From assembly GCF_000188015.2 (NCBI RefSeq), contig NZ_AEUX02000001.1, forward strand, positions 247,338 through 311,337: a DNA stretch of 64,000 bases, given 5' to 3'. Positions within the stretch are counted from its first letter, which is position 1. Each line of letters opens with the position of its first letter. Below are positions 41,318 through 50,589 of this stretch, piece after piece. The notes beneath the pieces are model-generated. The model made no database searches. It saw nothing but the letters and a program-made list of their open reading frames with translations, and was not told the DNA's origin. The position numbers and the translations under genes are program-made. The stretch comes from Streptococcus ictaluri 707-05. Lineage in GTDB: Bacteria; Bacillota; Bacilli; Lactobacillales; Streptococcaceae.

Positions 41318-41475
41318 GATAAATCCTTTCGTTTGTGAATTAATTGTCAATGAACACTAAGTATGTAATAGACACAGGTCTATTGAGTAAGCTAGGAACT
41401 ATGACAGCATAGTCTTGTTAGACTTAATCAATCATAAGCTACTTGTCATAATAGTAACAAGCAATTTTTTGATTC

Positions 41476-42468
41476 TTATCTAACGTTAGCTTTTTGAATA
41501 AGTTCAAATAAGTTTTTCTTAGAGTCGTTTGGTACTTTACGCACGTCGAATTTAACGCCTAAGTCGCGCAAACGTTCGAAGGTAGCAACATCGTCTTGAT
41601 CCATAGATAAAACGTTGTTAACCATTGTTTTACCAGTTGAGTGAGCCATTGAACCAACGTTCAATTCACCAATCTCAACACCACCTTCGATAGCACGAAG
41701 TGCATCTTGAGGTGTTTGGAAAAGAATAAGGACTTGGGTGTTGCCAAAACGAGGGTCTTTTGAAACTTCAATTAACTTGCTGATTGGAACAACATTTGCC
41801 TTGATACCGCCAGGAGCAGCTTGTTTGATCAATTGTTTACGAAGGTCGTCTTGTGCAACTTCATCAGAAGCAACGATGATACGATTAGCTTTTGATGCAG
41901 GAGTCCAAGCTGTTGCCACTTGTCCGTGAAGGAGACGTGTGTCAACACGAGCAAGGTTGATTTTTAATTTACCATCTCCGATGACAGTTCCAGCAGGAAT
42001 AGCTCCTTGCATTGCGTGAACAACTTTTTCAGTTGCAGTAGAATCTTCGACAGGGTTAAGCTCTTCAGGAAGGGCTTTAATACCGTCCTTAGATTCTTTA
42101 ATGATGTTTGCGGCAACCTTTTCAACACCTGCATTGGCATCCATAAGACGCTCAGTGTAAGCTTGAATAAGCATAGGCAAGTTGAGACCAGTGATGATAG
42201 CCATTTTGCGGTCAGGATTTTCTCCTGCTACACGACTAGCTTGGTTAAATGGAGAACCACTCCATAGGTCAGCTAGTACAAGGATTTCATCATCAGCATC
42301 AAATTGTGCGATAGCATTGTTGAAGTGTCCATACAAATCATCTGGTCCTTCATTTGGCATGAAAGTAACAACTTGAACTTTCTCTTGTTCACCAAAAATC
42401 ATAGAACCTGATTGATGAATACCTTCAGCAAATTTACCATGGCTGGCAATAATAATACCGATACCCAT
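41476..42468 (-). CDS. manL: Mannose PTS transporter subunit IIAB
   Basis: A 330-residue fused IIA-IIB protein. The IIA domain (about 1-130) has His10 in [14 protein letters not shown] flexible linker covers about 131-165. The IIB domain has the phosphorylated His in [16 protein letters not shown]. It passes phosphate from HPr to sugar. It is first in the operon; a 158-bp spacer precedes manM. A cre-like site lies upstream. Confidence 0.96.
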   Translation of the reverse strand: MGIGIIIASHGKFAEGIHQSGSMIFGEQEKVQVVTFMPNEGPDDLYGHFNNAIAQFDADDEILVLADLWSGSPFNQASRVAGENPDRKMAIITGLNLPMLIQAYTERLMDANAGVEKVAANIIKESKDGIKALPEELNPVEDSTATEKVVHAMQGAIPAGTVIGDGKLKINLARVDTRLLHGQVATAWTPASKANRIIVASDEVAQDDLRKQLIKQAAPGGIKANVVPISKLIEVSKDPRFGNTQVLILFQTPQDALRAIEGGVEIGELNVGSMAHSTGKTMVNNVLSMDQDDVATFERLRDLGVKFDVRKVPNDSKKNLFELIQKANVR

Positions 42469-42583
42469 TCTTGTTCTTCCTCCTTATAAAATATTTCTCG
42501 TTGAAATGAAGAAGAATAATCTCCTTCCAAAATAAATTTGGCAATTCTTTTTCACTTAAACGAAATTCAAGAACGTCTCTATT

Positions 42584-42597
42584 TTAAAACGTTTTCA
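42584..42597 (-). promoter_or_regulatory. cre-like catabolite element upstream of manL
   Basis: On the minus strand, TGAAAACGTTTTAA is a near-palindromic CcpA-type site with central CG, about 115 bp before the manL start. Confidence 0.55.
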
Positions 42598-42778
42598 CTA
42601 AAAAATCAACCCCTTTTGGAAAAATATTACAAAACATGAAAAAATTTTCAGAATTCTATAGGATATAAGAAGAATAGTGATTTAAAAGGGATTTTCATAC
42701 TATATAAAATCAAAAATATACTGAAAAATGATGAAAAAATTAGATTTATTTTCATTTTTACTTGATCCAATAAACAAA

Positions 42779-42812
42779 GAAAACCACCATTTTCAGAAAA
42801 ATAGTGGTTTCG
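42779..42812 (-). terminator. Terminator of the HAD phosphatase gene
   Basis: AAACCACTATTTT/GAAAATGGTGGTTT on the minus strand, directly beyond the stop at 42820. Confidence 0.75.
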
Positions 42813-42819
42813 TTTGCTC

Positions 42820-43632
42820 TTATAAGAAAAGCTCTTCCAGTTTTCGTGCAACGCCGTCTTCTTCATTGGAGTAGCTCAGTTGCTTGTCAGCGTAAGGTAG
42901 GAGTACAGGGCTGGCATTTTTCATGGCATAGCCTGTTCCTGCATAAGCTAGCATTTCAGTATCGTTATGCTCATCACCAAAGGCAATCAAATCTTTTTTA
43001 TCCTTATTAAAAATTCTAAGAAGGTAATCAAGTGCGTAAGCTTTGTTAATATCTTTAGGTGAAATCTCTAAAATGTTGAGGGGACCTCCCCATGAGTCGA
43101 TTTCAATTTCATCTTTGAAAAAAGCACGCATACTTTTAGCAAGGGCATACTTATCTTCATGATGAGTTTGAGTTAATAAGGCATTTGGATTTCGAGTGAT
43201 TTTGGCAATTTCTAATGCCATGTTTTTTGTGATGGCTTCAACGCCAAATAATTGGGGGTTGATGCTTTCAGGCCTATTCATGGTAATGTAGAAATTTTTA
43301 CGGTACTCACTGGCGATAAAGTCCATTTGAAAATCATCTTGGTACTTTAGTAACTTTAATAGGTAGCTTTTATCAAGAGTGACATTATGCTCAAATTCCC
43401 AACGTTGCTCTGGCATATGAGTTAGGGAGCCGTTAAAGGTGATAATCGGTGTTTTGAGGTCTAATTGAAGGTAATAGTCTAAGGCCATTCGATAAGGTCT
43501 ACCGGTAGAAATGACCACTTGATGTCCTTTAGCTTGTACAGCTTTTATGGTTTTTTCTGAGTATTCTGAGATGGTATTATCTTGTCTAAGTAAGGTTCCA
43601 TCTAAATCAATCGCAATTATTTTCTTAGTCAT
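42820..43632 (-). CDS. Cof-type HAD-superfamily hydrolase
   Basis: A 270-residue HAD phosphatase, class IIB. Motif I is IAIDLDGTLL, motif II is VISTGRPY, and motif III/IV is IAFGDEHNDTEMLAYAGTGYAMKNA. It probably acts on a small phosphorylated metabolite; the substrate is unknown. The start MTKKIIAIDLDGT at 43632 is preferred over an upstream in-frame ATG at 43671 because the family begins there. Confidence 0.9.
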   Translation of the reverse strand: MTKKIIAIDLDGTLLRQDNTISEYSEKTIKAVQAKGHQVVISTGRPYRMALDYYLQLDLKTPIITFNGSLTHMPEQRWEFEHNVTLDKSYLLKLLKYQDDFQMDFIASEYRKNFYITMNRPESINPQLFGVEAITKNMALEIAKITRNPNALLTQTHHEDKYALAKSMRAFFKDEIEIDSWGGPLNILEISPKDINKAYALDYLLRIFNKDKKDLIAFGDEHNDTEMLAYAGTGYAMKNASPVLLPYADKQLSYSNEEDGVARKLEELFL

Positions 43633-43739
43633 ACCTAAAATTATAACAGATTTTACTCTCAGTGAAAGCAAAAATATCAGTTAGAGTAAGAAATAAGCAC
43701 AAAGGAGATAATCTTTTTAATGAAAAAGGATAAGACTTA

Positions 43740-43768
43740 TTGAAATAGGAACGATTTAGTGTTATAAT
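43740..43768 (+). promoter_or_regulatory. Promoter of the purine permease gene
   Basis: TTGAAA (43740-43745), 17 bp and TATAAT (43763-43768), about 110 bp upstream of the start codon. Confidence 0.75.
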
Positions 43769-43807
43769 GTTATTATCGTTCGTAAAAATCGGTAATTTGG
43801 GTGTTTT

Positions 43808-43839
43808 AAAAAGGCTTATCAAGGGATAAGAGCTTTTTT
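43808..43839 (+). terminator. Leader hairpin (attenuator candidate) of the purine permease gene
   Basis: AAAAAGGCTTATC and GATAAGAGCTTTTTT form a stem with a T6 tail between the promoter and the start codon. An intrinsic terminator inside the leader implies regulated read-through. No recognisable purine aptamer precedes it. Confidence 0.65.
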
Positions 43840-43876
43840 GATTTCTACCTATCTAATTTAAGGAGACTCCATTCAA

Positions 43877-45337
43877 ATGGAAAAGTTTTTTAATTTAAAA
43901 GAACATGGGACAAGTGTCTCAACTGAAATTATGGCTGGTTTAACCACTTTTTTTGCCATGTCATATATCTTATTTGTTAATCCAAGTATTTTAAGTGCTG
44001 CAGGAATGCCTTCAAAGGCTGTATTTTTGGCAACCATTATTGCTGCAGCGATTTCAACTCTTATTATGGGGCTTTTTGCTAATGTCCCCTATGCTCTGGC
44101 ACCAGGGATGGGCTTAAACGCTTTTTTCACCTATACGGTTGTCTTTGGCCTAGGATTCTCATGGCAAGAAGCTTTGGCTATGGTATTCCTATGTGGTTTG
44201 TTTAATATCTTTATTACGGTAACAAAATTCCGAAAAAGCATTATCAAAGCGATTCCGGTTAGTCTACAGCATGCTATCGGTGGCGGTATCGGGGTCTTTG
44301 TGGCTTACTTAGGCTTTAAGAATGCAGATATTATCGACTTCTCATTATCATCTCAAAATATTGTTGCTGTAAATGGCGTTGAGCCTGCAAAGGCAACAGC
44401 TGAAACATTTGCTAAGGGCATTTTCTCTGTTAATGCCAATGGTGGTGTTGTACCAGCCATTTCAACCTTCACCCAACCTAGCGTTCTGTTAGCGGTATTT
44501 GGCTTGTTTTTGATGGCTATTCTTGTTATCAAAAATGTTCGTGGTGCTATTTTAATCGGTATTATTGTGACCACTTTGGTGGGTATTCCTATGGGAGTGG
44601 TTGATTTATCAACTGTTAACTTTGCTGATAATCATATAGGTTCTGCCTTTTCAGAACTTGGAACAACCTTCTTAGCTGCTTTTGGTGGTATGTCATCACT
44701 CTTTAGTGATTCTAGTCGTTTACCACTTGTTTTAATGACCATTTTTGCTTTCAGTCTTTCTGACACCTTTGATACCATTGGTACTTTTATTGGTACTGGG
44801 CGTCGTACAGGAATTTTCTCAGCAGAAGATGAAGAAGCTCTAGAAAATAGCACAGGCTTTAGTTCTAAAATGGATCGTGCCCTTTTTGCCGATGCCATTG
44901 GTACTTCAATTGGTGCCCTATTTGGAACGTCAAATACAACCACTTACGTTGAGTCAGCAGCAGGAATTGCTGAAGGTGGACGTACTGGATTAACTGCTGT
45001 GTCAACAGCCATTTGTTTCTTGTTTTCTACTTTATTACTTCCAATCATTGGAATCGTGCCAGCAGCAGCAACAGCACCAGCACTTATTATTGTCGGTGTC
45101 ATGATGGTATCTTCATTCCTTGATGTGGATTGGAGCAATTTTGAAGATGCTTTGCCAGCTTTCTTTGCAGCATTCTTCATGGCCCTTTGCTATTCTATTT
45201 CTTACGGTATCGCAGGAGCCTTCATTTTCTACTGTTTAGTCAAAATCGTTAAAGGAAATGCCAAAGAGATTCATCCTATTCTTTGGGGAGCGACCTTCTT
45301 ATTTATCTTGAACTTTGTTATTTTAGCTTTTATTTAA
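43877..45337 (+). CDS. NCS2-family purine (hypoxanthine/guanine/adenine) permease, AzgA/PbuG-type
   Basis: A 486-residue membrane protein of the AzgA-like subgroup, with motifs EIMAGLTTFFAMSYILFVNP, ANVPYALAPGMGLNAFFTYT, AFSLSDTFDTIGTFIGTG and GTSNTTTYVESAAGIAEGGRTGLTAV. Members import hypoxanthine, guanine or adenine with protons. It is transcribed alone from its own promoter with a leader hairpin and ends at a clear terminator. Confidence 0.92.
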   Translation: MEKFFNLKEHGTSVSTEIMAGLTTFFAMSYILFVNPSILSAAGMPSKAVFLATIIAAAISTLIMGLFANVPYALAPGMGLNAFFTYTVVFGLGFSWQEALAMVFLCGLFNIFITVTKFRKSIIKAIPVSLQHAIGGGIGVFVAYLGFKNADIIDFSLSSQNIVAVNGVEPAKATAETFAKGIFSVNANGGVVPAISTFTQPSVLLAVFGLFLMAILVIKNVRGAILIGIIVTTLVGIPMGVVDLSTVNFADNHIGSAFSELGTTFLAAFGGMSSLFSDSSRLPLVLMTIFAFSLSDTFDTIGTFIGTGRRTGIFSAEDEEALENSTGFSSKMDRALFADAIGTSIGALFGTSNTTTYVESAAGIAEGGRTGLTAVSTAICFLFSTLLLPIIGIVPAAATAPALIIVGVMMVSSFLDVDWSNFEDALPAFFAAFFMALCYSISYGIAGAFIFYCLVKIVKGNAKEIHPILWGATFLFILNFVILAFI

Positions 45338-45342
45338 TCGTT

Positions 45343-45370
45343 AAAAAGAGGTGCTTAGCCATCTCTTTTT
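45343..45370 (+). terminator. Terminator of the purine permease gene
   Basis: AAAAAGAGGTG/CATCTCTTTTT with one G-T pair, followed by T-rich sequence. Confidence 0.75.
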
Positions 45371-45455
45371 AGCTGTCTTGGTGCTAGAAGTGAAGAAAGC
45401 AAGTGGAATCACGCTAGCGCTTGGAACAAAAAGGCTTTTCTGCTATAATATCTTT

Positions 45456-45899
45456 ATGTTTTATAGTGAAAATGAAGAGGCCCTTATAAGATTAGGGCAA
45501 AAGATAGGGCAAAAACTAGTAGCAAACGATCTTTTAGTGTTAACAGGTGAGTTGGGCTCGGGTAAAACAACTCTCACCAAAGGGATTGCTAAAGGATTAG
45601 AGATTACCCAAATGATTAAGAGTCCTACCTATACCATTGTAAGAGAATATGAAGGGCGCCTTCCACTTTATCATCTTGATGTTTATCGTATTGGGGATGA
45701 TCCTGATTCGATTGATTTAGATGATTTTATTTTCGGAGATGGCGTGACTGTCATCGAGTGGGGAGAGCTTTTGGGTGAGCATGTTCTGAGTGATTACTTA
45801 GAAGTTATCCTAGAAAAAAAAGACGAGGGACGTCAAGTACGATTGGTAGCTCATGGTCCTCGTGGGGCAGAGCTCCTAGGAGCTATTCAAGATGTCTAA
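45456..45899 (+). CDS. tsaE: tRNA threonylcarbamoyladenosine biosynthesis ATPase TsaE
   Basis: A 147-residue TsaE with Walker A LTGELGSGKTTLTKG, then KSPTYTIVREYEG, HLDVYRIG and the Walker B-like VTVIEWGE. It works with TsaB and TsaD in t6A37 formation on ANN-decoding tRNAs. The start is ATG 45456 (MFYSENEEA); an upstream GTG extension (45351) lies in the preceding terminator and is not used. It overlaps the GNAT gene by 8 bp. Confidence 0.95.
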   Translation: MFYSENEEALIRLGQKIGQKLVANDLLVLTGELGSGKTTLTKGIAKGLEITQMIKSPTYTIVREYEGRLPLYHLDVYRIGDDPDSIDLDDFIFGDGVTVIEWGELLGEHVLSDYLEVILEKKDEGRQVRLVAHGPRGAELLGAIQDV

Positions 45900-46410
45900 T
45901 CATGTGGTTACAATAGAAGAAGCTAAACCCAGTGAAGCTAGGGAGCTTTTAACTCTGCTCAAAAGACTAGCTCAAGAAACTGATTATATTAGTCATACCG
46001 AAGCAGTTTTAGGGGCAAATTTCGAGGACATCCAAGCTTTTATTGAGAGAAGCCAAAGCTCTTTTTTAGATATTTGTCTCTTGCTCAGAGTAGGAGAGCA
46101 GTTAGTTGGGCTGCTTAATATTGCAGCTGATGTGAATAAATCAAGCAAGTCTGGCAATCTATTTATGGCAATCTTAAAAGATTATCAAGGACACGGATTA
46201 GGTCAGCTCTTATTGGAGTTAGCTCTGGATTGGGCTAATCATTCAGATTTAGAGAGCTTGTTTTTAGATGTGCAGGTTAGAAACCAAGTTGCCCTACATC
46301 TATATCACAAAAATGGCTTTCATGTTATAAATGTCAAAGAAAATGGCATCAAATCAAAGGACGGAGAAGAATGGGATGTTTACGATATGTGTAAACATGT
46401 CACTAAGTGA
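45892..46410 (+). CDS. GNAT-family N-acetyltransferase
   Basis: A 172-residue GNAT fold. The acetyl-CoA loop is DYQGHGLGQLLLELALDWA (Q/RxxGxG/A), followed by VRNQVALHLYHKNGFHV. The substrate is unknown. It is often placed between tsaE and an LCP gene in streptococci, as here; the short overlaps suggest one operon. Confidence 0.88.
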   Translation: MSNHVVTIEEAKPSEARELLTLLKRLAQETDYISHTEAVLGANFEDIQAFIERSQSSFLDICLLLRVGEQLVGLLNIAADVNKSSKSGNLFMAILKDYQGHGLGQLLLELALDWANHSDLESLFLDVQVRNQVALHLYHKNGFHVINVKENGIKSKDGEEWDVYDMCKHVTK

Positions 46411-46414
46411 CTAG

Positions 46415-47551
46415 ATGAAAATAGGAACTAAAATATTATTAATGCTGACAGCGATTTTTGTAACAAGCTTAGTGGCTGTTGGTGTTTACCTTACCAGTGC
46501 ATATACCTTTTCAACCGATGAGTTGTCAAAGACTTTTAAAGATTTTTCAACTTCTTCTAAGAAAAGTGATGCCATTAAACAAACAAAGTCCTTTTCTATC
46601 CTCTTAATGGGGGTAGACACAGGTTCTGCAGAGCGTTCAGATAAGTGGCAGGGTAATAGCGATTCTATGATTCTGGTAACGGTAAATCCTAAGACCAAAA
46701 CAACGACCATGACCAGTTTAGAACGAGATATCTTGGTGACCTTATCTGGACCGCGTGGCAATGATATGGATGGTGCCGAAGCTAAGCTAAATGCTGCCTA
46801 TGCTTCAGGTGGCGCTCAAATGGCCATTATGACCGTTCAGGATTTGTTAAATATTACTATTGATAATTATGTTCAAATTAATATGCAAGGCTTAATTGAT
46901 CTTGTTGATGCTGTGGGTGGCATTACGGTTACCAATGAATTTGATTTCCCTATTTCCATTTCGGAAAATGAACCAGAATATCAAGCGACGGTTGCTCCTG
47001 GAACGCATAAAATAAATGGAGAGCAAGCTCTCGTTTATGCTCGCATGCGTTATGACGACCCAGAAGGAGACTATGGGCGTCAAAAACGACAACGTGAAGT
47101 GATTCAAAAGGTGCTTAAGAAAATTTTAGCCCTTAATAGCATTAGTTCTTATCGCAAGATTCTTTCTGCAGTTAGTGGCAATATGCAAACCAATATTGAA
47201 ATTTCATCAGCTACTATTCCAAGTTTGTTGGGTTACACAGATGCCTTGAAAACTGTTAAGACATTCCAACTAAAAGGAGAGGATGCTACCTTAGCAGATG
47301 GTGGTTCTTACCAGATAGTAACCAGCGATCACCTTTTAGAAACACAAAACCGTATTCGTATGGAGCTGGGTCTTAATAAAGTCACCCAATTAAAAACAAG
47401 TGCTACGGTCTATGAGAATCTTTATGGCTCACTAGCAAATAGTTCAGCTCAAGAAGACTACAGTGGTTCAGCGTATTCTCAATCTTATACGGAACCACAA
47501 ATTACCTACCCTTCTTATGTGGATAACAGTGGAACGGCTTCAAATGAATAG
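46415..47551 (+). CDS. LytR-CpsA-Psr (LCP) family protein, C-terminally truncated
   Basis: A 378-residue protein with an N-terminal transmembrane anchor (LLMLTAIFVTSLVAVGVYL) and an LCP domain (about 60-270) with LLMGVDTGSAE, TMTSLERDILV, LNAAYASGGA and VYARMRYDDPEGDYGRQKRQREVI. LCP enzymes attach teichoic acid-like or capsular polymers to peptidoglycan. The frame stops at TAG 47549-47551 but continues open for 37 more codons to TAA 47663-47665, Ser/Pro/Ala/Gln-rich like normal LCP tails. The stop is probably a nonsense change (for example from CAG). The catalytic domain is intact. Confidence 0.9.
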   Translation: MKIGTKILLMLTAIFVTSLVAVGVYLTSAYTFSTDELSKTFKDFSTSSKKSDAIKQTKSFSILLMGVDTGSAERSDKWQGNSDSMILVTVNPKTKTTTMTSLERDILVTLSGPRGNDMDGAEAKLNAAYASGGAQMAIMTVQDLLNITIDNYVQINMQGLIDLVDAVGGITVTNEFDFPISISENEPEYQATVAPGTHKINGEQALVYARMRYDDPEGDYGRQKRQREVIQKVLKKILALNSISSYRKILSAVSGNMQTNIEISSATIPSLLGYTDALKTVKTFQLKGEDATLADGGSYQIVTSDHLLETQNRIRMELGLNKVTQLKTSATVYENLYGSLANSSAQEDYSGSAYSQSYTEPQITYPSYVDNSGTASNE

Positions 47552-47670
47552 GTATCTCCTAACAACCAGGCTTCAGCGCCGGCGTCACCGAGCCCACAGA
47601 CAGAAGCTCCGCTTCTTGATAGTGGAACTTCTAGTTCAGGTGCTAGTAGTCAGTTAGAACCTTAAACAAG

Positions 47671-47722
47671 AAAAACCGAGACAGGTGACGAGAGAAAATA
47701 CTCACTATCTGTTTCGGTTTTT
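47671..47722. terminator. Bidirectional terminator between the LCP gene and the 47732 gene
   Basis: AAAAACCGAGACAG/CTGTTTCGGTTTTT with inner TGA/TCA pairing; T-runs lie on both strands. Confidence 0.8.
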
Positions 47723-47731
47723 GTCTTTTAT

Positions 47732-48043
47732 TTAGTTTTCGTTGGCATCCTCACTCATCTCTTGGTATTTGGAAAGACGATCTTGGATTTGCTTAAGTTG
47801 AGGTTGTGTTTCTTGATTAAAAACACGCCATTTATAAGTTAAGTCTTTACTGATGGCTTGAACTTGCTTGCTTTGGTCTTGGATTAAGGCTAAGTCTACT
47901 TTAATCTTATCAACATCAAATTGAATAGCTTCTTTAGACTCCTTAAAAGTCTCTAAGGTTTCTTTGATGGCATGACGCTTTTGATAAACGTTATAGGCAG
48001 CAAGGGAAGTTAGTCCAATAGCTAATAGGGATTTGATTTTCAT
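47732..48043 (-). CDS. Small membrane-anchored coiled-coil protein, unknown function
   Basis: A 103-residue protein with an N-terminal hydrophobic segment (LLAIGLTSLAAYNVY) and a charged helical remainder likely to form a coiled coil (KETLETFKESKEAIQFDVDKIK...). It overlaps hit by 4 bp (ATGA), so the two are coexpressed. I cannot assign a function. Confidence 0.7.
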   Translation of the reverse strand: MKIKSLLAIGLTSLAAYNVYQKRHAIKETLETFKESKEAIQFDVDKIKVDLALIQDQSKQVQAISKDLTYKWRVFNQETQPQLKQIQDRLSKYQEMSEDANEN

Positions 48044-48459
48044 GATGTGACCTCCTGTTGGATAGCTTGGGCTAATGTAGCGAGGCTCTCAAAATCAGGC
48101 TCATGGGTAGTATACTGGATAGAAATACCATCTTGACTATGATAACGAGGGACTAGATGAATATGGGCATGAAAGACGGTTTGCCCGGCCAACTCTTCGT
48201 TATTAGCAATGATGTTCATGGCAGGAGCCCCTGTCGCTTTTTGGACAGCACGAGCAATTTTAGGCAATCGAGCAAAAGTAGCTGCTGCTGTTTCTTCATC
48301 CATTTCAAGCACATTTCGCGTGTGCTTTTTAGGAATTAATAAGGTATGCCCTGGAGTTGTTTGAGAGATGTCTAAAAAGGCTAAAACCTGATCGTCTTCA
48401 TAAACTTTTGATGAAGGAATGTCTCCCTTGATAATACTACAAAAAATACAGTTGTCCAT
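48040..48459 (-). CDS. HIT-family protein
   Basis: A 139-residue HIT hydrolase/transferase starting MDNCIFCSIIKGDIPSSKVYEDD (zinc-type Cys pair) with the triad HAHIHLVPR. Such proteins hydrolyse nucleoside 5'-phosphoramidates or dinucleotides. ATG 48459 sits 5 nt after AGGTGA on the minus strand, so an in-frame GTG at 48468 is unlikely. It is divergent from ecsAB, its common streptococcal neighbour. Confidence 0.9.
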   Translation of the reverse strand: MDNCIFCSIIKGDIPSSKVYEDDQVLAFLDISQTTPGHTLLIPKKHTRNVLEMDEETAAATFARLPKIARAVQKATGAPAMNIIANNEELAGQTVFHAHIHLVPRYHSQDGISIQYTTHEPDFESLATLAQAIQQEVTS

Positions 48460-48468
48460 ATGAGTCAC

Positions 48469-48762
48469 CTTCTCTTGTTTCTATTTAAGTAGGATACTTA
48501 CTTATAAGTATAACAAAAAGCATGGGGAATTGACATGTAAAAATCCGAAAAGCATCATTCATAAGAGGTTACTTTTGTCGCGAATTGCGCTTGAAAAAAT
48601 TAGAAAAATGTGTATACTATTAGTTGTTTTTAAAAAAGAAAACATAAGGGGTTTAAAAGGAAAGAGAAGCTTTCCAGTTGCTTGACCTTTTCAAGTTCCT
48701 TATCTAATAGAATTTGATATAATGGTTACTATAAAACGGATTGAATATTAGAAAGAAATGAT
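48469..48762. other. hit-ecsA divergent intergenic region
   Basis: 294 bp without a gene. For the rightward side there is a candidate promoter TTGAAA, 16 bp, TATACT (about 48592-48619) and a second TATAAT near 48717. A partial inverted repeat (GCTTGACC...CAAGTTCC) lies between. For the leftward side a TATAAG-like box is near 48505. None is strong. Confidence 0.4.
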
Positions 48763-49488
48763 ATGTTAAAAATTGAACACGTAACAGGTGGATACCTCAA
48801 CATTCCTGTCTTAAAGGATGTGAGTTTTTCGGTGAATGATGGCGAACTGGTGGGTTTGATTGGCCTCAATGGCGCTGGAAAATCAACCACCATTAATGAA
48901 ATCATTGGTTTTTTGAAACCCTATCAAGGTAATATTTCAATTGATGGCCTTACCTTGGCTGAGAATGCTTTTGAATACCGTAAGAAAATTGGATTTATTC
49001 CAGAAACACCAAGTCTTTATGAGGAATTGACCCTGGCTGAGCACATTAATACTGTTGCTATGGCTTATGATATTGACCTTGAAGTGGCTCAAGAGCGAGC
49101 TAAACCATTTTTGAAACTCTTTCGTCTAACTGATAAATTGGACTGGTTTCCTGTTCACTTTTCAAAAGGAATGAAACAAAAAGTGATGATTATCTGTGCT
49201 TTTGTCATTGATCCTAGTCTTTTTATCTTGGATGAACCATTTTTAGGATTAGACCCACTAGCGATTTCTGATTTGATTCAATCGTTGGAAGTTGAAAAAG
49301 CTAAAGGGAAGTCTATCTTGATGAGCACCCACGTTCTGGATTCTGCTGAAAAAATGTGTGACCGTTTTGTTATTTTGCATCAAGGTCAAGTACGAGCTCA
49401 AGGGACTTTAGCAGATTTGCAAGAAACCTTTGGAGATCCCTCAGCAAGTCTAAATGATATTTATCTGGCATTGACAAAAGAGGTTTAG
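48763..49488 (+). CDS. ecsA: ABC transporter ATP-binding protein EcsA
   Basis: A 241-residue ABC ATPase. Walker A is GLNGAGKSTT, the signature is HFSKGMKQKV (a degenerate LSGGQ), Walker B is LFILDEPFLGLDP, and the switch His is in MSTHVLDSAE. It pairs with the membrane protein encoded 3 bp downstream. In Bacillus Ecs affects secretion and regulated membrane proteolysis. Confidence 0.93.
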   Translation: MLKIEHVTGGYLNIPVLKDVSFSVNDGELVGLIGLNGAGKSTTINEIIGFLKPYQGNISIDGLTLAENAFEYRKKIGFIPETPSLYEELTLAEHINTVAMAYDIDLEVAQERAKPFLKLFRLTDKLDWFPVHFSKGMKQKVMIICAFVIDPSLFILDEPFLGLDPLAISDLIQSLEVEKAKGKSILMSTHVLDSAEKMCDRFVILHQGQVRAQGTLADLQETFGDPSASLNDIYLALTKEV

Positions 49489-49491
49489 GCT

Positions 49492-50526
49492 ATGGAAGCA
49501 TTATTTAAGAAACGTCGTCGAGCTTTTCAAGAGCAACAAGCTAAGTATCTTCCTTATGTCTTTAATGATCACTTTGTACTCGTTTTACTCTTCTTATTTG
49601 GTTTTATTCTGGTTCAATACAGCCAACTCTTAAAGCATTTTCCTAAAAACCATTTTCCTGTTCAACTTGGCTTAGTCATTTTAGTTGTTCTACTTATGAA
49701 TCTGGGTTCTGTGGGGATTTATTTAGAAAAAGCAGATCAGCATTTTCTCTTGCCAAAAGAAGAGGCAGTTATCAAGCAAATCAAGAAAGCAGCCCGTACG
49801 TCATTAGTCATTTGGTCACTGTTACAGACTGTGCTACTCTCCTTTTTATTTCCTTTCTTTTACAAGTTAGGGATGTCACTTCCTTTTTTTATTCTTTTCT
49901 TGATACTTCTGGTTGCTTTACGTGCCTTTATCCTAACATCTAAAGTGAGAAAATTAATCACTGATAAGGGCTTAGATTGGGAAAAAGCAATTACCTTTGA
50001 AGAGAATCGTAAACAGTCTATTTTGAAATTCTATTCTTTGTTTACAAACGTCAAGGGGATTTCAACCAAGGTGAAGAAGCGTAGCTACTTAAATCCTTTA
50101 CTTAAGCTTGTGAAAACGACTCACAAGGAGCAATGGACAAATCTTTATTTACGAGCTTTTTTAAGAAGTTCGGATTATCTAGGCCTCTTTTTGAGATTGC
50201 TTTTGCTAAGTGTGCTTTCTTTGCTCTTTATTTCTCATACTTATTTGGCTCTTGGTTTGGCTTTGATTTTTGATTATTTGATTCTCTTTCAGCTATTGTC
50301 TCTTTATCATCATTACGACTATCATTATATGTCTCATCTTTATCCAGATAATCAAGGCCTAAAAGCAAGCAATCTCCTTTCTTTTTTACGAAAATTAAGT
50401 TTTCTGATTCTTGTGGTTAACCTTGTGGTTTGCCATTCCCTTAATGCGGCTATTGGACTTGTCCTTGTCATGGGAATTCTTAACTTTTTCTACTTACCTT
50501 ATAAGTTAAAGAAGATAATTGACTAA
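49492..50526 (+). CDS. ecsB: ABC transporter permease EcsB
   Basis: A 344-residue membrane protein with about seven hydrophobic segments and a basic N terminus (ALFKKRRRAFQEQQAKYLPYVFNDHF), typical of EcsB. It is the permease partner of EcsA; the transported substrate is not established. Confidence 0.93.
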   Translation: MEALFKKRRRAFQEQQAKYLPYVFNDHFVLVLLFLFGFILVQYSQLLKHFPKNHFPVQLGLVILVVLLMNLGSVGIYLEKADQHFLLPKEEAVIKQIKKAARTSLVIWSLLQTVLLSFLFPFFYKLGMSLPFFILFLILLVALRAFILTSKVRKLITDKGLDWEKAITFEENRKQSILKFYSLFTNVKGISTKVKKRSYLNPLLKLVKTTHKEQWTNLYLRAFLRSSDYLGLFLRLLLLSVLSLLFISHTYLALGLALIFDYLILFQLLSLYHHYDYHYMSHLYPDNQGLKASNLLSFLRKLSFLILVVNLVVCHSLNAAIGLVLVMGILNFFYLPYKLKKIID

Positions 50527-50589
50527 GTGATTTAAAACAAGTAAAATAGGAATAAACGATTAGAAATGATAGAAAAGGAGGGTGATAAG

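Noticed and set aside
43769..43839. Purine (guanine/adenine) riboswitch before the permease gene
   Set aside because: The three-way-junction core sequences of the purine aptamer are absent and the leader is too short; only the terminator hairpin is supported.
45351..45455. Extended N terminus of TsaE from GTG 45351
   Set aside because: This stretch is the terminator of the preceding gene and does not match the family; ATG 45456 gives the standard start.
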